Origin: an uncultured Butyrivibrio sp. | GTDB lineage: Bacteria; Bacillota; Clostridia; Lachnospirales; Lachnospiraceae | Direction of reading: 5' to 3' | DNA length: 40,974 bases | Assembly: GCA_947168935.1 (NCBI GenBank) | Contig: CAMVNV010000020.1 | Location: 1 to 40,974 of the forward strand | In this document: one piece after another, positions 33,096 to 40,974 of the stretch | Layout of the letters: each line of letters begins with the position of its first letter | Numbering within the stretch: position 1 is the stretch's first letter | Translations under genes and position numbers: made by a program | Notes under the pieces: model-generated | The model's input: the letters and a program-made list of their open reading frames with translations, nothing else | What the model was told of the DNA's origin: nothing | The model's database searches: none

Positions 33096-34706
33096 TTATC
33101 TCTGAGCGTTTACTTCTTCGATGATTGTGTCATAGCCCTGAGATCTGATGGAATCAAGTGTGCTCTTGAACTCTTCAAGTGTGATTGATCCGCAGATGTA
33201 CTGAGTTCTAGCTGCTGAAACCTGTTCATCAAGGTCAGCTCCAACCTGTGAATATGTCTCTGATCCTACAAGGTATGAAAGTGCAGGATTGAGTTCTGCA
33301 TAAGGAAGTGCTGCTGCATAAGCTGCATCCTGAGCTTCGTTGAACTTGTTAGTAGCGATCGGAATAGCACCTGTTGATGACTCTGATGAAGGAAGGAATG
33401 TAAGGAGCTGGTTGAGGCCCTTGTAGTTATTTGCAAGGTTTACTGCTTCTTCGTTCTCTGTCTCAGCATCAAGATCTACGATATAGCCGTCAGCGTCGTA
33501 CTCATAGTTGATGCCTTCAAGACCATACTGTGTAAGTGTGAGCATCTCAGGTGAGCAAAGTCTGTCAAGAAGTGTAAGAGCTGCTTCAATCTTCTCATCT
33601 GTATCAAGTGTTGTAGCTGAAAGTGTAAAGAAACCGTTATAACCAGCTGTTGCAAGTGTGTGGCCGTTAACTGCTCCGTAAAGAGTCATTGTTGCAGGCT
33701 CATCAGGATTTACAACTGAAGGTGTGTATGTCTCTTCTGCTTCGTAGTACTGCCAGATTCTCTTACCGGAATCAAGAACGTCGATGAATACGCCGTTTTC
33801 GCCTGTCTTACAGCCGTTTGACCAGGAGTCTGTTGGTCTTGAATAGAAGTCTGCAGGCATAAGGCCGTCATCATAAAGTCTCTTGATATAGTCTACAGCT
33901 TCGAAATACTCATCTGTTGTCCATACTGGAACGAGCTTTCCGTCTTTTTCCTGCCATCCGTTACCACAGCCAAACCATGTCTGGATGATATCAAATGGAC
34001 CTGTGTAAAGAGTCATCTCCATACCGATTGTATCGTCTACGCCGTTTCCATCAGGATCATTGTAGGTAAATGCATAGAGCATATTGTAAACATCTTCAGG
34101 AGTTGCATTTGCAGGAAGCTCTACGCCGAGCTTTTCTGCCCAGTCCTGACGATAGCTGAGTCCATAACGACCAACCACACGCGTACGAGGGAGGGCTATG
34201 AGCTGGCCGTTTACTGTAAGATTATCAGCAACTTCTTTTGAAAGCTGTGATAGGTAAGGGTATTTTTCCGAATCCCAGATGTAATTGTTAAGATCAACGA
34301 AAGCTCCGTTCTTAGCAGCTGATACAACGTCACCTGTTACTGTTCCGCCCCAGGACATGATCTGCGGCATTGTTGAAGGGCTTGTAAGTGCCAGTGAGTT
34401 CTTTTCAGAAAGAGCGTCATTAGCGTACCAGATAAGCTCAAGGTCCGCTCCGCAGTAATCTTCGATCTCCTGGATGATCTGATCTGCATATTCACCTGTT
34501 GCATTTACACCTGCGTTAACATCTATTACTGACCATGTGATTGTCTGACGCTCAGATGCGCCTGATCCATCAGAGTTTGTAACTACGCTGTCTCCAGAAG
34601 CCTGAGTACCTGTAGTTCCTGACTCTGTGGAAGTAGATCCCGAGCATGCTACAAGACCTAAAACCATTGCTGATGATAGTAACATGCTTACAACTTTCTT
34701 TTTCAT
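33096..34706 (-). CDS. LplA/YtcQ-like solute-binding lipoprotein of the pectin-oligomer ABC transporter
   Basis: 536 residues. Signal peptide MKKKVVSMLLSSAMVLGLVAC with lipobox and Cys21, then a Ser/Thr/Gly linker to about residue 50, then the binding domain. The length and features (ADLELIWYANDALSEKNSLALTS, IALPRTRVVGRYGLSYRQDWAEKLGV, AFTYNDPDGNGVDDTIGM, followed by two permeases of the LplB/LplC type) are those of LplA/YtcQ proteins, which capture oligosaccharides of the rhamnogalacturonan or galacturonan type. AAAAGGAGGATAAGTA stands before the ATG. It lies 64 bp behind the second permease gene. The hairpins behind it may raise its mRNA level over that of the enzymes. No ATPase gene is present; a shared MsmX-type ATPase elsewhere is expected. 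Confidence 0.9.
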   Translation of the reverse strand: MKKKVVSMLLSSAMVLGLVACSGSTSTESGTTGTQASGDSVVTNSDGSGASERQTITWSVIDVNAGVNATGEYADQIIQEIEDYCGADLELIWYANDALSEKNSLALTSPSTMPQIMSWGGTVTGDVVSAAKNGAFVDLNNYIWDSEKYPYLSQLSKEVADNLTVNGQLIALPRTRVVGRYGLSYRQDWAEKLGVELPANATPEDVYNMLYAFTYNDPDGNGVDDTIGMEMTLYTGPFDIIQTWFGCGNGWQEKDGKLVPVWTTDEYFEAVDYIKRLYDDGLMPADFYSRPTDSWSNGCKTGENGVFIDVLDSGKRIWQYYEAEETYTPSVVNPDEPATMTLYGAVNGHTLATAGYNGFFTLSATTLDTDEKIEAALTLLDRLCSPEMLTLTQYGLEGINYEYDADGYIVDLDAETENEEAVNLANNYKGLNQLLTFLPSSESSTGAIPIATNKFNEAQDAAYAAALPYAELNPALSYLVGSETYSQVGADLDEQVSAARTQYICGSITLEEFKSTLDSIRSQGYDTIIEEVNAQR

Positions 34707-34770
34707 TACTTATCCTCCTTTTAGTTAAAAGAAATTAATTTATATAATCAGTATTTCTTTTCTCAAATAA

Positions 34771-35673
34771 TTATCCCTTGACTGCTCCGACCATAACGCC
34801 CTTAGTGAAGTACTTCTGAACAAAAGGATATACGCACAGGATCGGTACTGTTGCTATTACTGTACAAGCCATCTTAACCGCTTTATCCGGAGGTGTTCCG
34901 TACATATCGAAGTCGTTGGCCATGTTGTCGACGATGGCTGATGACTGAAGGATGATGGAACGAAGCTGGATCTGGATAGGATACTTTTCTGCGCTCTGAA
35001 GATAGATCATTGATCCAAAATAGTCATTCCAAAAGCCTACGCCGTAAAATAGTGATATTGATGCGATTACAGGTTTTGATAAGGGAAGTGCTACTTTTGC
35101 AAAAATCTGCAGATCGTTGGCGCCGTCCATATAGGAAGCTTCATCAAGCTCTACAGGAAGTCCCTGGAAGAACTTTTTGATGATGATCATGTTAAATGGA
35201 CTTATAAGTCCGGGAAGAATCAGTGCTCCGTAGGTATCATAGAGACCATATGCCCTGTAAACGATGAAGGATGGGATCATACCGCCGCTAAAAAGCATTG
35301 TTATGATGACCATGTTCATTACAAAGTTTCTGCCTCTGAAATGTGACTTGGAAAGTGGATATGCAAAGGTCAGTGAAAAGAGCATGCACATCGTTGTTCC
35401 AACTGCTGTGAGGATTATGGAGTTCCTGAGTCCCCTTAAGATGTTTGCTGTTCTGATCGCATATTTGTATGCGTTAAGTGACCAGATTGTAGGAACTATG
35501 AAGAATGCCTTCTCCGTAAGTTCTTTTTCTGTGGCAAAAGATCCTGCGAATACATATAAGAAAGGAAGTATCGTGGATATTGCGATAAGGCCAAGAACTA
35601 CATATATGATCACGTCAACTATTCTGTCGCCAAGACTTTTCTTAACCTTAGCTCCGCTTTTTGACTTAGCCAT
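34771..35673 (-). CDS. Carbohydrate ABC transporter permease, LplC/YtcP-like
   Basis: The start at 35673 (MAKSKSGAKVKKSLGDRIVDVI) has AAGAAAGGAGGAGTAAC before it; the longer frame overlaps the upstream gene and lacks a ribosome site. 300 residues and about six membrane helices. The EAA loop reads LDEASYMDGANDLQIFAKVALPLSKP, which contacts the ATPase. The C-terminus FVQKYFTKGVMVGAVKG is typical of the LplC/YtcP group of CUT1 permeases. It starts 16 bp behind the first permease gene. Substrate inferred from context: rhamnogalacturonan-derived oligomers. Confidence 0.93.
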   Translation of the reverse strand: MAKSKSGAKVKKSLGDRIVDVIIYVVLGLIAISTILPFLYVFAGSFATEKELTEKAFFIVPTIWSLNAYKYAIRTANILRGLRNSIILTAVGTTMCMLFSLTFAYPLSKSHFRGRNFVMNMVIITMLFSGGMIPSFIVYRAYGLYDTYGALILPGLISPFNMIIIKKFFQGLPVELDEASYMDGANDLQIFAKVALPLSKPVIASISLFYGVGFWNDYFGSMIYLQSAEKYPIQIQLRSIILQSSAIVDNMANDFDMYGTPPDKAVKMACTVIATVPILCVYPFVQKYFTKGVMVGAVKG

Positions 35674-35689
35674 GTTACTCCTCCTTTCT

Positions 35690-36649
35690 TTAATAAACTC
35701 CGCTTTCACCAAACCACTTTGCAACGCGGTCAGATGTAAGTACCAGTACCATTCCTACGATCGCTTTGAACATACCAACTGCTGACGAGAAAGAATACAT
35801 TCCGTTCTTAATACCTTTTGTATAGATGTAAGTATCAAAAACTTCTGCTCTTGCAAGGTTGAGATCGTTTCTCATAAGGAAGATCTGCTCATAACCTGTA
35901 TTGAGAATTCCGCCAACTCTGAGGATCAGCATCATGATGATTGTTCCTCTGATTGCAGGAAGTGTTATGTGCCACATAAGTCTCCATCTTCCCGCACCAT
36001 CTACTCTGGCTGCTTCGTAGAGTTCCTGATCAACTCCTGACAAAGCTGCAAGGAATACGATAGTTCCGTATCCTGTCTCTCTCCAGATATCCTGTCCTAC
36101 GATAAGTCCCCAGAAGGTGGATGCCTTCGACAAAATATCAAAGGTGCTTCCAGTCAGGTTCTTAGCGATTATATTGAAGACACCATCTGTTACATTGAAA
36201 AGCTGATAGGTCAGAGATGCGATGATAACCCAGGATACGAAATGCGGGATATAAACCAGTGTCTGAACACATCTTTTGTATGCCATGTTCTTAACTTCAT
36301 TAAGAAACAGTGACAAGATGATCGGAGCCGGAAAATACAGTACCAGCTGCAATAAACTGATTCCCAGTGTATTAGTTAGTAGCTTTGGAAAGTCATTATT
36401 ACTAAAGAACTTAGTAAAATTCTGAAATCCCACCCAGGGGCTCCCCCACATACCTTTAAAAGGACTGTAATCCTTGAATGCAATGATAAGGCCTCCCATC
36501 GGCACATATCTGAACATGATCATGTAGATCAGTCCTGGCAATAGCAACAGATACAGCCATATATGCTGTTTAAAGTATTTGCTGTTGCTGGTCCTGTTGG
36601 CTTCATATTCCGAGCCATCAGGCAACTTGATCATTTTCTTCTTAGCCAT
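35690..36649 (-). CDS. Carbohydrate ABC transporter permease, LplB/YteP-like
   Basis: 319 residues, about six membrane helices. The N-terminus KQHIWLYLLLLPGLIYMIMFRYVPMGGLIIAFKDY is typical of LplB/YteP. The EAA loop is LYEAARVDGAGRWRLMWHITLPAIRG. AGAGGAGAGAAGT precedes the ATG. It is the first annotated gene of the transport-degradation operon running from here to 24809. A candidate promoter and a 36-codon frame lie directly upstream. Confidence 0.93.
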   Translation of the reverse strand: MAKKKMIKLPDGSEYEANRTSNSKYFKQHIWLYLLLLPGLIYMIMFRYVPMGGLIIAFKDYSPFKGMWGSPWVGFQNFTKFFSNNDFPKLLTNTLGISLLQLVLYFPAPIILSLFLNEVKNMAYKRCVQTLVYIPHFVSWVIIASLTYQLFNVTDGVFNIIAKNLTGSTFDILSKASTFWGLIVGQDIWRETGYGTIVFLAALSGVDQELYEAARVDGAGRWRLMWHITLPAIRGTIIMMLILRVGGILNTGYEQIFLMRNDLNLARAEVFDTYIYTKGIKNGMYSFSSAVGMFKAIVGMVLVLTSDRVAKWFGESGVY

Positions 36650-36660
36650 ACTTCTCTCCT

Positions 36661-36771
36661 CTATTTAGTTTTAAGATCAGCTGCGGACACAAATGACAAA
36701 CCCCTCTGTATTGCCCACAGCTCTTTTATGAATTCATCATAAGTCTGAGAAGTAGTAACATCTACAATCAT
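36661..36771 (-). CDS. Possible 36-residue open frame or gene remnant ahead of the permease gene
   Basis: The frame reads MIVDVTTSQTYDEFIKELWA and continues IQRGLSFVSAADLKTK, ending 11 nt before the permease ATG with its stop overlapping the permease ribosome site. The composition looks like a real protein C-terminus, but there is no good ribosome site (only GGT) and its ATG overlaps the best -10 box nearby. Either it is a leader peptide read from a promoter further up, or a remnant of a lost gene. I do not recognise a family. Confidence 0.3.
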   Translation of the reverse strand: MIVDVTTSQTYDEFIKELWAIQRGLSFVSAADLKTK

Positions 36772-36795
36772 ATTATTTTTACCAATTTACAACAA
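36767..36795 (-). promoter_or_regulatory. Candidate sigma-A promoter of the rhamnogalacturonan transport/degradation operon
   Basis: On the minus strand: TTGTTG (36790-36795), a 17-nt spacer and TATGAT (36767-36772), about 118 bp before the permease start. Spacing is ideal and the -10 fits 5 of 6 bases. It conflicts with the small frame 36661-36771, which would then start within the -10. Confidence 0.5.
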
Positions 36796-37237
36796 AAGCT
36801 ATAGCCTAGTTTTGTATAGAATGTATAAATGTATCATTTTCTAATCACATTATTTTTCAGTGAAAAGAAAATGATTAATCTGCGCAAACGCCAGTAACCA
36901 TGCACTTTCTAGTTATACAATAATCTGATTATTTTTATCCTCTTCATTTCATAGCAACTATAAAATCAATGCAAAAATCAAATCATAATACCAAATTAAA
37001 AACCTAATTGAAAATGATAATCTCCACCCCCAAATAATCACAACAAACAATTTGGCCAACTAGATAATCAAAAACACAAATATAAAAACGAAATGATACA
37101 CACTCAATCAAATAGCTAAGTGACCTGCTATTGATATAAAGTCACATAGTCTTGATCAAGCATGTATCATCCTATTATTACGTTTTTTTGAAGCTATCTA
37201 ACAATGTAGCCACGTTTAAGTCGCTTTGAATTTAACA
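36796..37237. other. AT-rich intergenic region with repeated GAAAATGATA motifs
   Basis: No gene found. The motif (G)AAATGATA/T occurs four times: 36831-36841 (minus), 36867-36877, 37010-37020 and 37089-37099 (plus, the last as CGAAATGATAC). Such repetition upstream of a regulated operon might be regulator sites, but in this AT-rich stretch chance is a real possibility. Confidence 0.35.
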
Positions 37238-37443
37238 GGTGTCTGGATGTTATAAATGATTTTCGAATCTTTTGAATGTGTTATTAAAATTCAGAGTGCT
37301 TTAGATGGACTTTTATATTCTGCTTGGGGTCCGCATGTCTGAGCGAAGCGAGTTTCGGACCCCAGAATATAAAAGCCCAGATAAAGTACCTGAATTGATA
37401 TAACACAATCAAGATGAGAAAATCATTTATAACACCAGACACC
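37238..37443. repeat. Long palindromic element, copy 2 (206 bp)
   Basis: Same organisation as copy 1 at 26541-26744: ends GGTGTCTGG/CCAGACACC, arms of about 90 bp, central stem GGGGTCCG/CGGACCCC and an identical 22-nt loop. Some differences from copy 1 occur on both arms at paired sites. It lies 21 bp behind the stop codon of the AraC-type regulator gene. Confidence 0.9.
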
Positions 37444-37464
37444 GATAAAACCAGCGACACTCCC

Positions 37465-39849
37465 TTACACCGGTCCATACATCAGCTTGCGGTATTTGCC
37501 AGGTGTGAGTCCTGTTCCCTTACTAAAGAATCTGATAAAGTTCTGAGCATTGGTATATCCAAGCTCCATTGCTATCTCAGAAACAGATTTATTCATCTGA
37601 AGAAGTTTTTTGGCTTCTTCTATCTTGTACTCTTCCTGATATTCACTAAAGGTCTTGCCTCTTTCAGCCTTCATGATCTTCCAGATATAAGTCGGAGTTA
37701 CGTTAAGCTCATCTGCGCACTGGTTAAGAGAGATATTACCTTTTGAATCAGCAAGCTTCTTCTCTATCTGCGCCATCATCTGGTAAGACTGGTTTTCAAG
37801 AAGCTCAAACCTCGCCTTAAAAACAGGATCTATAATGAGCTTTTTGAGATTCTTACGCACCCTTGCTATATCACCTGCTTCAACTATGCTGTGTTCAAGA
37901 GTCTGAATTCCATCTGTCCACAGATTAGTAACATCTATCTGCATATCCAGAGCCTGAACAAGGAATGAATCCATAAGCGATGTCAGATATATGGAAGCAA
38001 CATCCCACTTTCCTGTAGTTTTTATATTATTGGTAAATTCATCTATAAGCCTGTAGCAGGTACCTTTATCAAGGTCTTTCAAGGCATCACACAGGTCTTT
38101 TTCATACTTCTTAAGGTTTATTCCATTACCACTCGAAGGAACAGGTTTAATATAGAATCTGAAATCATGGTCTCCTACAGATCCGTTACCTATCCTTGAA
38201 GCCTGCAGACCATCATCCCCTGACACCTGAAGTGCAACATTAGAAACATCACTACTTTCAACATCCATAGTAAGAGCATATACACTTTCGTGATAAGCTC
38301 TTCCAAGATGCTTTCTCCTTGTATGTATCTCACTAACACCCATCAGGATGCTGTAACCACATTTTTCCAAAGCATACTTTTTAATGTCCTCATAATACGC
38401 TGATATCTGCTTCATGAGCTTTTCTTCTGATTCTGATGCAAATATACAGGTCAGAGTGCAGGAATCATAGATAAGAGGAAGCCAGGTGGTCTTAAGACTT
38501 TCTGGAAGATTTTCCGCAAGCATCAGGCATATTGCATCCTCATTGATCTCCTCAGCAGCCTCCTCCTGACCTTTTAAGTTAAGTATTATGGAGATAACCG
38601 CATAATAAGGATGCTCTGTAAGATTCAAAACCTTGATGTAATCATTCCACTCATCATCTGAAGTGATAGCGCTTCTTAGAATTCGCATCTCAAAGAGCTC
38701 TGATAGCTTTTCTTTATTCTGAAGAACAGAAAGGCTAAGAGCTTCCTTGTCGCTTTTAAGATTTTCAAACTGTCCCGCCAGATATTTAAGCTCATTACCT
38801 TTTACATCAGAATTGTCACTTTCAGTAACTTCTTTGATAAGCCTGTCAACCGGCTGGTAAAGAGCATTCCTTACACATACAAAGCCAAGGGCAGCAAATA
38901 TAAAAATAGCAATCAAAAACTCAATAAGAAGTTTAGAAGTAGCGCCGATTATCGTGTCATAGCTATAGGCAACATAATATCTCCATCCAAAATCTGCAGA
39001 AGTAGCCTGTGCTACAGTATAATCCTCACTATCTATGGACAGCTTATAAGCGTCCGTTCTTCCTTCATTACCAAAGCTCTTCATGCAGCTGTTACAAAAC
39101 TCAGAATTGTTAGAATAGATAACATTACCGTCCTGATCAAGAACAGTTACATACTGACCTGAAATATCTATCTCATCCCAGATCCACCTCTTCCACTCAT
39201 CCATATTTATGTTGACCTGGAAAAAGCCTCTTGATGTATATCTGCCGATCGGAAGATTTAAAACAAAGTTAAGTCCCTGAGTATCTGCAGTAAGTCTGTA
39301 ACCTGAATCCATGGAATCAGTAAGGATACCGCCCGGATTATAAACCCAGTTACCCTTATTGACCTTGGTGGAATTGTCCTCATACATCCTCTCGATCTCG
39401 TCCTGATTGATCATCTCCTGTATCTCATAGATACCCTTGGAGCTAATGACCCTTCCGTTATTACAATTGACCACCACATAACTATTAATATAATTTGGGA
39501 AAAGAGAATTGTTGCCAAAGGCGGCAGATATCTGCTTGTACCTGTCATAATCAGAATAATCAAGTTTGTTGTTCAAAAACCACTCGATATCTTCGTCCAT
39601 GGCAGAATACAAATAGTATTGTCTAAGGCTTTCAAGCCTGTCCTCAACCTCAGAGACCATATGGTCTGTCGTAAGCTGAGCCTCTCTTTCAGACATCTCC
39701 ATACTGTTGGTCCTTATGGCAAGAAATGAATTTATAACAAGGATTACCATGAAAAGACCAAGGAGAACACTGATACAAATGGTAACAAATAATTTATAGG
39801 AAATTCTTTGTGGAAGCATTGTTACAGAACGAAATGTTTGTCTATTCAT
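37465..39849 (-). CDS. AraC-family regulator with membrane-spanning extracellular sensor (YtdP/YesS-like)
   Basis: The start at 39849 (MNRQTFRSVTML) follows GAGAGGCTACTCTTT; the 12-codon longer frame lacks a ribosome site. 794 residues. TM1 lies at about 19-45, an extracellular sensor of the Cache type at about 50-295, TM2 at about 310-335 (LLIEFLIAIFIFAALGFVCV), then a linker and a C-terminal AraC HTH pair: ISLNQCADELNVTPTYIWKI and SEIAMELGYTNAQNFIRFFSKGTGLTPGKYRK. One-piece sensor-regulators of this type (YtdP, YesS in B. subtilis) sit next to rhamnogalacturonan transporters and likely activate them on sensing an outside ligand. Phased TTTGAC repeats lie 100-140 bp upstream and may be its own operator. 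Confidence 0.92.
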   Translation of the reverse strand: MNRQTFRSVTMLPQRISYKLFVTICISVLLGLFMVILVINSFLAIRTNSMEMSEREAQLTTDHMVSEVEDRLESLRQYYLYSAMDEDIEWFLNNKLDYSDYDRYKQISAAFGNNSLFPNYINSYVVVNCNNGRVISSKGIYEIQEMINQDEIERMYEDNSTKVNKGNWVYNPGGILTDSMDSGYRLTADTQGLNFVLNLPIGRYTSRGFFQVNINMDEWKRWIWDEIDISGQYVTVLDQDGNVIYSNNSEFCNSCMKSFGNEGRTDAYKLSIDSEDYTVAQATSADFGWRYYVAYSYDTIIGATSKLLIEFLIAIFIFAALGFVCVRNALYQPVDRLIKEVTESDNSDVKGNELKYLAGQFENLKSDKEALSLSVLQNKEKLSELFEMRILRSAITSDDEWNDYIKVLNLTEHPYYAVISIILNLKGQEEAAEEINEDAICLMLAENLPESLKTTWLPLIYDSCTLTCIFASESEEKLMKQISAYYEDIKKYALEKCGYSILMGVSEIHTRRKHLGRAYHESVYALTMDVESSDVSNVALQVSGDDGLQASRIGNGSVGDHDFRFYIKPVPSSGNGINLKKYEKDLCDALKDLDKGTCYRLIDEFTNNIKTTGKWDVASIYLTSLMDSFLVQALDMQIDVTNLWTDGIQTLEHSIVEAGDIARVRKNLKKLIIDPVFKARFELLENQSYQMMAQIEKKLADSKGNISLNQCADELNVTPTYIWKIMKAERGKTFSEYQEEYKIEEAKKLLQMNKSVSEIAMELGYTNAQNFIRFFSKGTGLTPGKYRKLMYGPV

Positions 39850-39883
39850 AAAGAGTAGCCTCTCGTTTCCTTGGGATATGCAC

Positions 39884-39925
39884 AAAAATGGGGATACTAT
39901 GCGAATTTACTTAACATAGTACCCC
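39884..39925 (-). terminator. Intrinsic terminator between the MFS and AraC-type genes
   Basis: Stem GGGGTACTATG/CATAGTATCCCC with a 13-nt loop, followed on the minus strand by ATTTTTG. It lies 111 bp past the MFS stop codon and only about 34 bp before the AraC-type start codon, so the promoter of that gene must overlap it or lie before it. Confidence 0.7.
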
Positions 39926-39951
39926 ATTATCCATTCTATTTCTAACCAATA

Positions 39952-39992
39952 TTTGTCTTATTTGACCAGATTTTGACCATATTTTGCCAAAA
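39952..39992. promoter_or_regulatory. Helically phased TTTGAC direct repeats upstream of the AraC-type gene
   Basis: On the plus strand TTTGTC (39952), TTTGAC (39961), TTTGAC (39972) and TTTGCC (39983) follow each other at 9, 11 and 11 bp. Two of them share the longer form TTTGACCA. One-turn spacing of direct repeats is what AraC-type proteins bind. It may serve autoregulation, or regulation of the MFS gene. Confidence 0.45.
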
Positions 39993-40035
39993 CTTTATCG
40001 CTTTACTATAGCATATTCCCTTCAATATTCTGCAA

Positions 40036-40935
40036 TTACTTTTCCTCTTTGAGTGAACCTATTTTCCCAACAAATATTACAGCTTCAAGTGACAAAAGGA
40101 AGAAAGCAGCTAAAGTCACCATAGTAGCTCTGATCGCTATGTTACCTGTAAGAACGCGCCCATAAAATCCTGCAAGAATTCCGGTAAGGGCCGTAAACAG
40201 AGCACCTCCTATTCCTGTTGCAGTTGTGATCATGGCTGTAGCCAAAGCTTTTCTGTTACCCGAAAATCTCATCAGAGTTGTAAGTACACTTGGATAAATT
40301 GCACCTGATGCAAAGCCAAGCGGGATGCAAAGGAGCATAGAAGGAATGCCACTGTTCATCATTGAGATCATGATCGTGACTACAGGAATTGTTATAACTG
40401 CAGCAAGAAGTATCTTTCTTGCATGCTTTGAAAAGATTCCAACCAGTACTCTCGACGGGATCATAACAGCCCAAAAGATTGAAAGAGCATAATTTCCATA
40501 AGGAGAATTCAATTCTTTGATAAAGAGCGTATCTACAAAATATGCAAAACCATTCTCGAATCCTACATAGATGCACATAACTACGCACAGGAGTAATACA
40601 CCCGTAACAATAAAGCCTGTATTGCCTTCATTAACTTCATCCACTGCTCCCGTAGCATCTTCAAACTTACTGTTTCTGCAGGCAAATACACCGGCAAAGG
40701 CGATCACAGAACCTATTGTCAGCATAATGAAGATCATTCTCCAGCTTATACCTCTGCTTAAATAAAATTCTACAAACAAAGGTGCAAGAAGGGCTCCAAG
40801 AGCATACATAGATGTCATAAAGCCTATTTTCTTTTTACCTGTTGCAGGATAAGACTCCGCCAGTGTTGCTATTGCTATAAACTGGAGAGCACTTGTTGTC
40901 AGACCCAGGAAGAATATACATGATGTGGGTGTCAA
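40036..40935 (-). CDS. MFS transporter, C-terminal part; N-terminal part missing (possible pseudogene)
   Basis: The readable frame gives about 299 residues from a TTG at 40935, with eight or nine membrane helices. It begins within what looks like MFS helix 4 (FFLGLTTSALQFIAIATLAESYP) and includes the loop GKKKIGFMTSMYALGALLAPLFVEF and the second six-helix half. Intact MFS proteins need about 100 more residues. In this frame a TAG lies at 40951-40953, only five codons before the TTG, and the residues above it do not look like MFS. Either the gene is truncated/frameshifted or the last bases of the window are unreliable. The TTG has no ribosome site. Substrate unknown; position beside the pectin locus allows a sugar role. 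Confidence 0.55.
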   Translation of the reverse strand: MTPTSCIFFLGLTTSALQFIAIATLAESYPATGKKKIGFMTSMYALGALLAPLFVEFYLSRGISWRMIFIMLTIGSVIAFAGVFACRNSKFEDATGAVDEVNEGNTGFIVTGVLLLCVVMCIYVGFENGFAYFVDTLFIKELNSPYGNYALSIFWAVMIPSRVLVGIFSKHARKILLAAVITIPVVTIMISMMNSGIPSMLLCIPLGFASGAIYPSVLTTLMRFSGNRKALATAMITTATGIGGALFTALTGILAGFYGRVLTGNIAIRATMVTLAAFFLLSLEAVIFVGKIGSLKEEK

Positions 40936-40974
40936 AAGTATAGAAACACCCTAAAAATGCACATTGATAACTTA

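Noticed and set aside
26541-37443. Composite transposon bounded by the two palindromic elements
   Set aside because: No transposase and no visible target-site duplication; the elements lie within an ordinary, functionally coherent pectin locus.

Overview
The window is about 41 kb of AT-rich DNA (roughly 40% GC by eye) in which every supportable gene lies on the minus strand. Strong AGGAGG-type ribosome sites, Lachnospiraceae-like lipoproteins with acidic linkers, LplA/LplB/LplC-type sugar transport, a YtdP-like AraC regulator with a membrane sensor and intracellular pectin enzymes point to a Firmicute of the Butyrivibrio/Pseudobutyrivibrio kind (family Lachnospiraceae, gut or rumen). This assignment is inference from gene content.

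Layout, left to right (genes are read right to left). (1) 154-3786: two tandem lipoproteins of unknown function sharing almost the same signal peptide. (2) 4207-7458: a family 1 solute-binding lipoprotein with an acidic tail, followed directly by a methyl-accepting chemotaxis protein, with no permease nearby. A terminator-like hairpin sits in the leader. (3) 7587-9600: a membrane-anchored alpha/beta hydrolase and a 75-residue helical protein. (4) 9819-15851: a tight six-gene operon encoding a FUSC-like membrane/HAD fusion, a circularly permuted ATP-grasp ligase, an alpha-E protein, a transglutaminase-like protease and two AspA/AstE-type deacylases, one of which has lost its metal site. It resembles the predicted amidoligase/peptide-modification systems, but without the Anbu peptidase. 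(5) 16184-19765: a RelA/SpoT-type nucleotide synthetase and a PPDK/PEP-synthase-type ATP-grasp protein with a degenerate KaiC-like front domain. (6) 20064-22139: a GH35 beta-galactosidase with a GTG start. (7) 22270-24469: three genes (two membrane proteins and a DUF6765-like protein), the last of visibly higher GC. (8) 24809-39849: a rhamnogalacturonan (pectin backbone) locus with a CE12 acetylesterase, PL11 lyase, DUF1961 protein, PL26/YetA-like lyase, solute-binding lipoprotein, two permeases and an AraC-type sensor-regulator. None of the enzymes has a signal peptide, so oligomers are probably imported and then cut inside the cell. (9) 40036 to the edge: the C-terminal part of an MFS transporter, truncated or broken.

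The non-coding DNA is informative. There are two copies of a roughly 205-bp near-perfect palindrome with a conserved 22-nt loop and paired substitutions in the arms. There are three arrays of small hairpins with a UCC loop, each placed directly behind a stop codon. There are about nine intrinsic terminators or leader hairpins; in three hairpins the non-Watson-Crick pairs are G-U only in the minus-strand RNA. Helically phased TTTGAC repeats lie upstream of the AraC gene. No tRNA, rRNA, CRISPR array, IS transposase or phage gene was seen.
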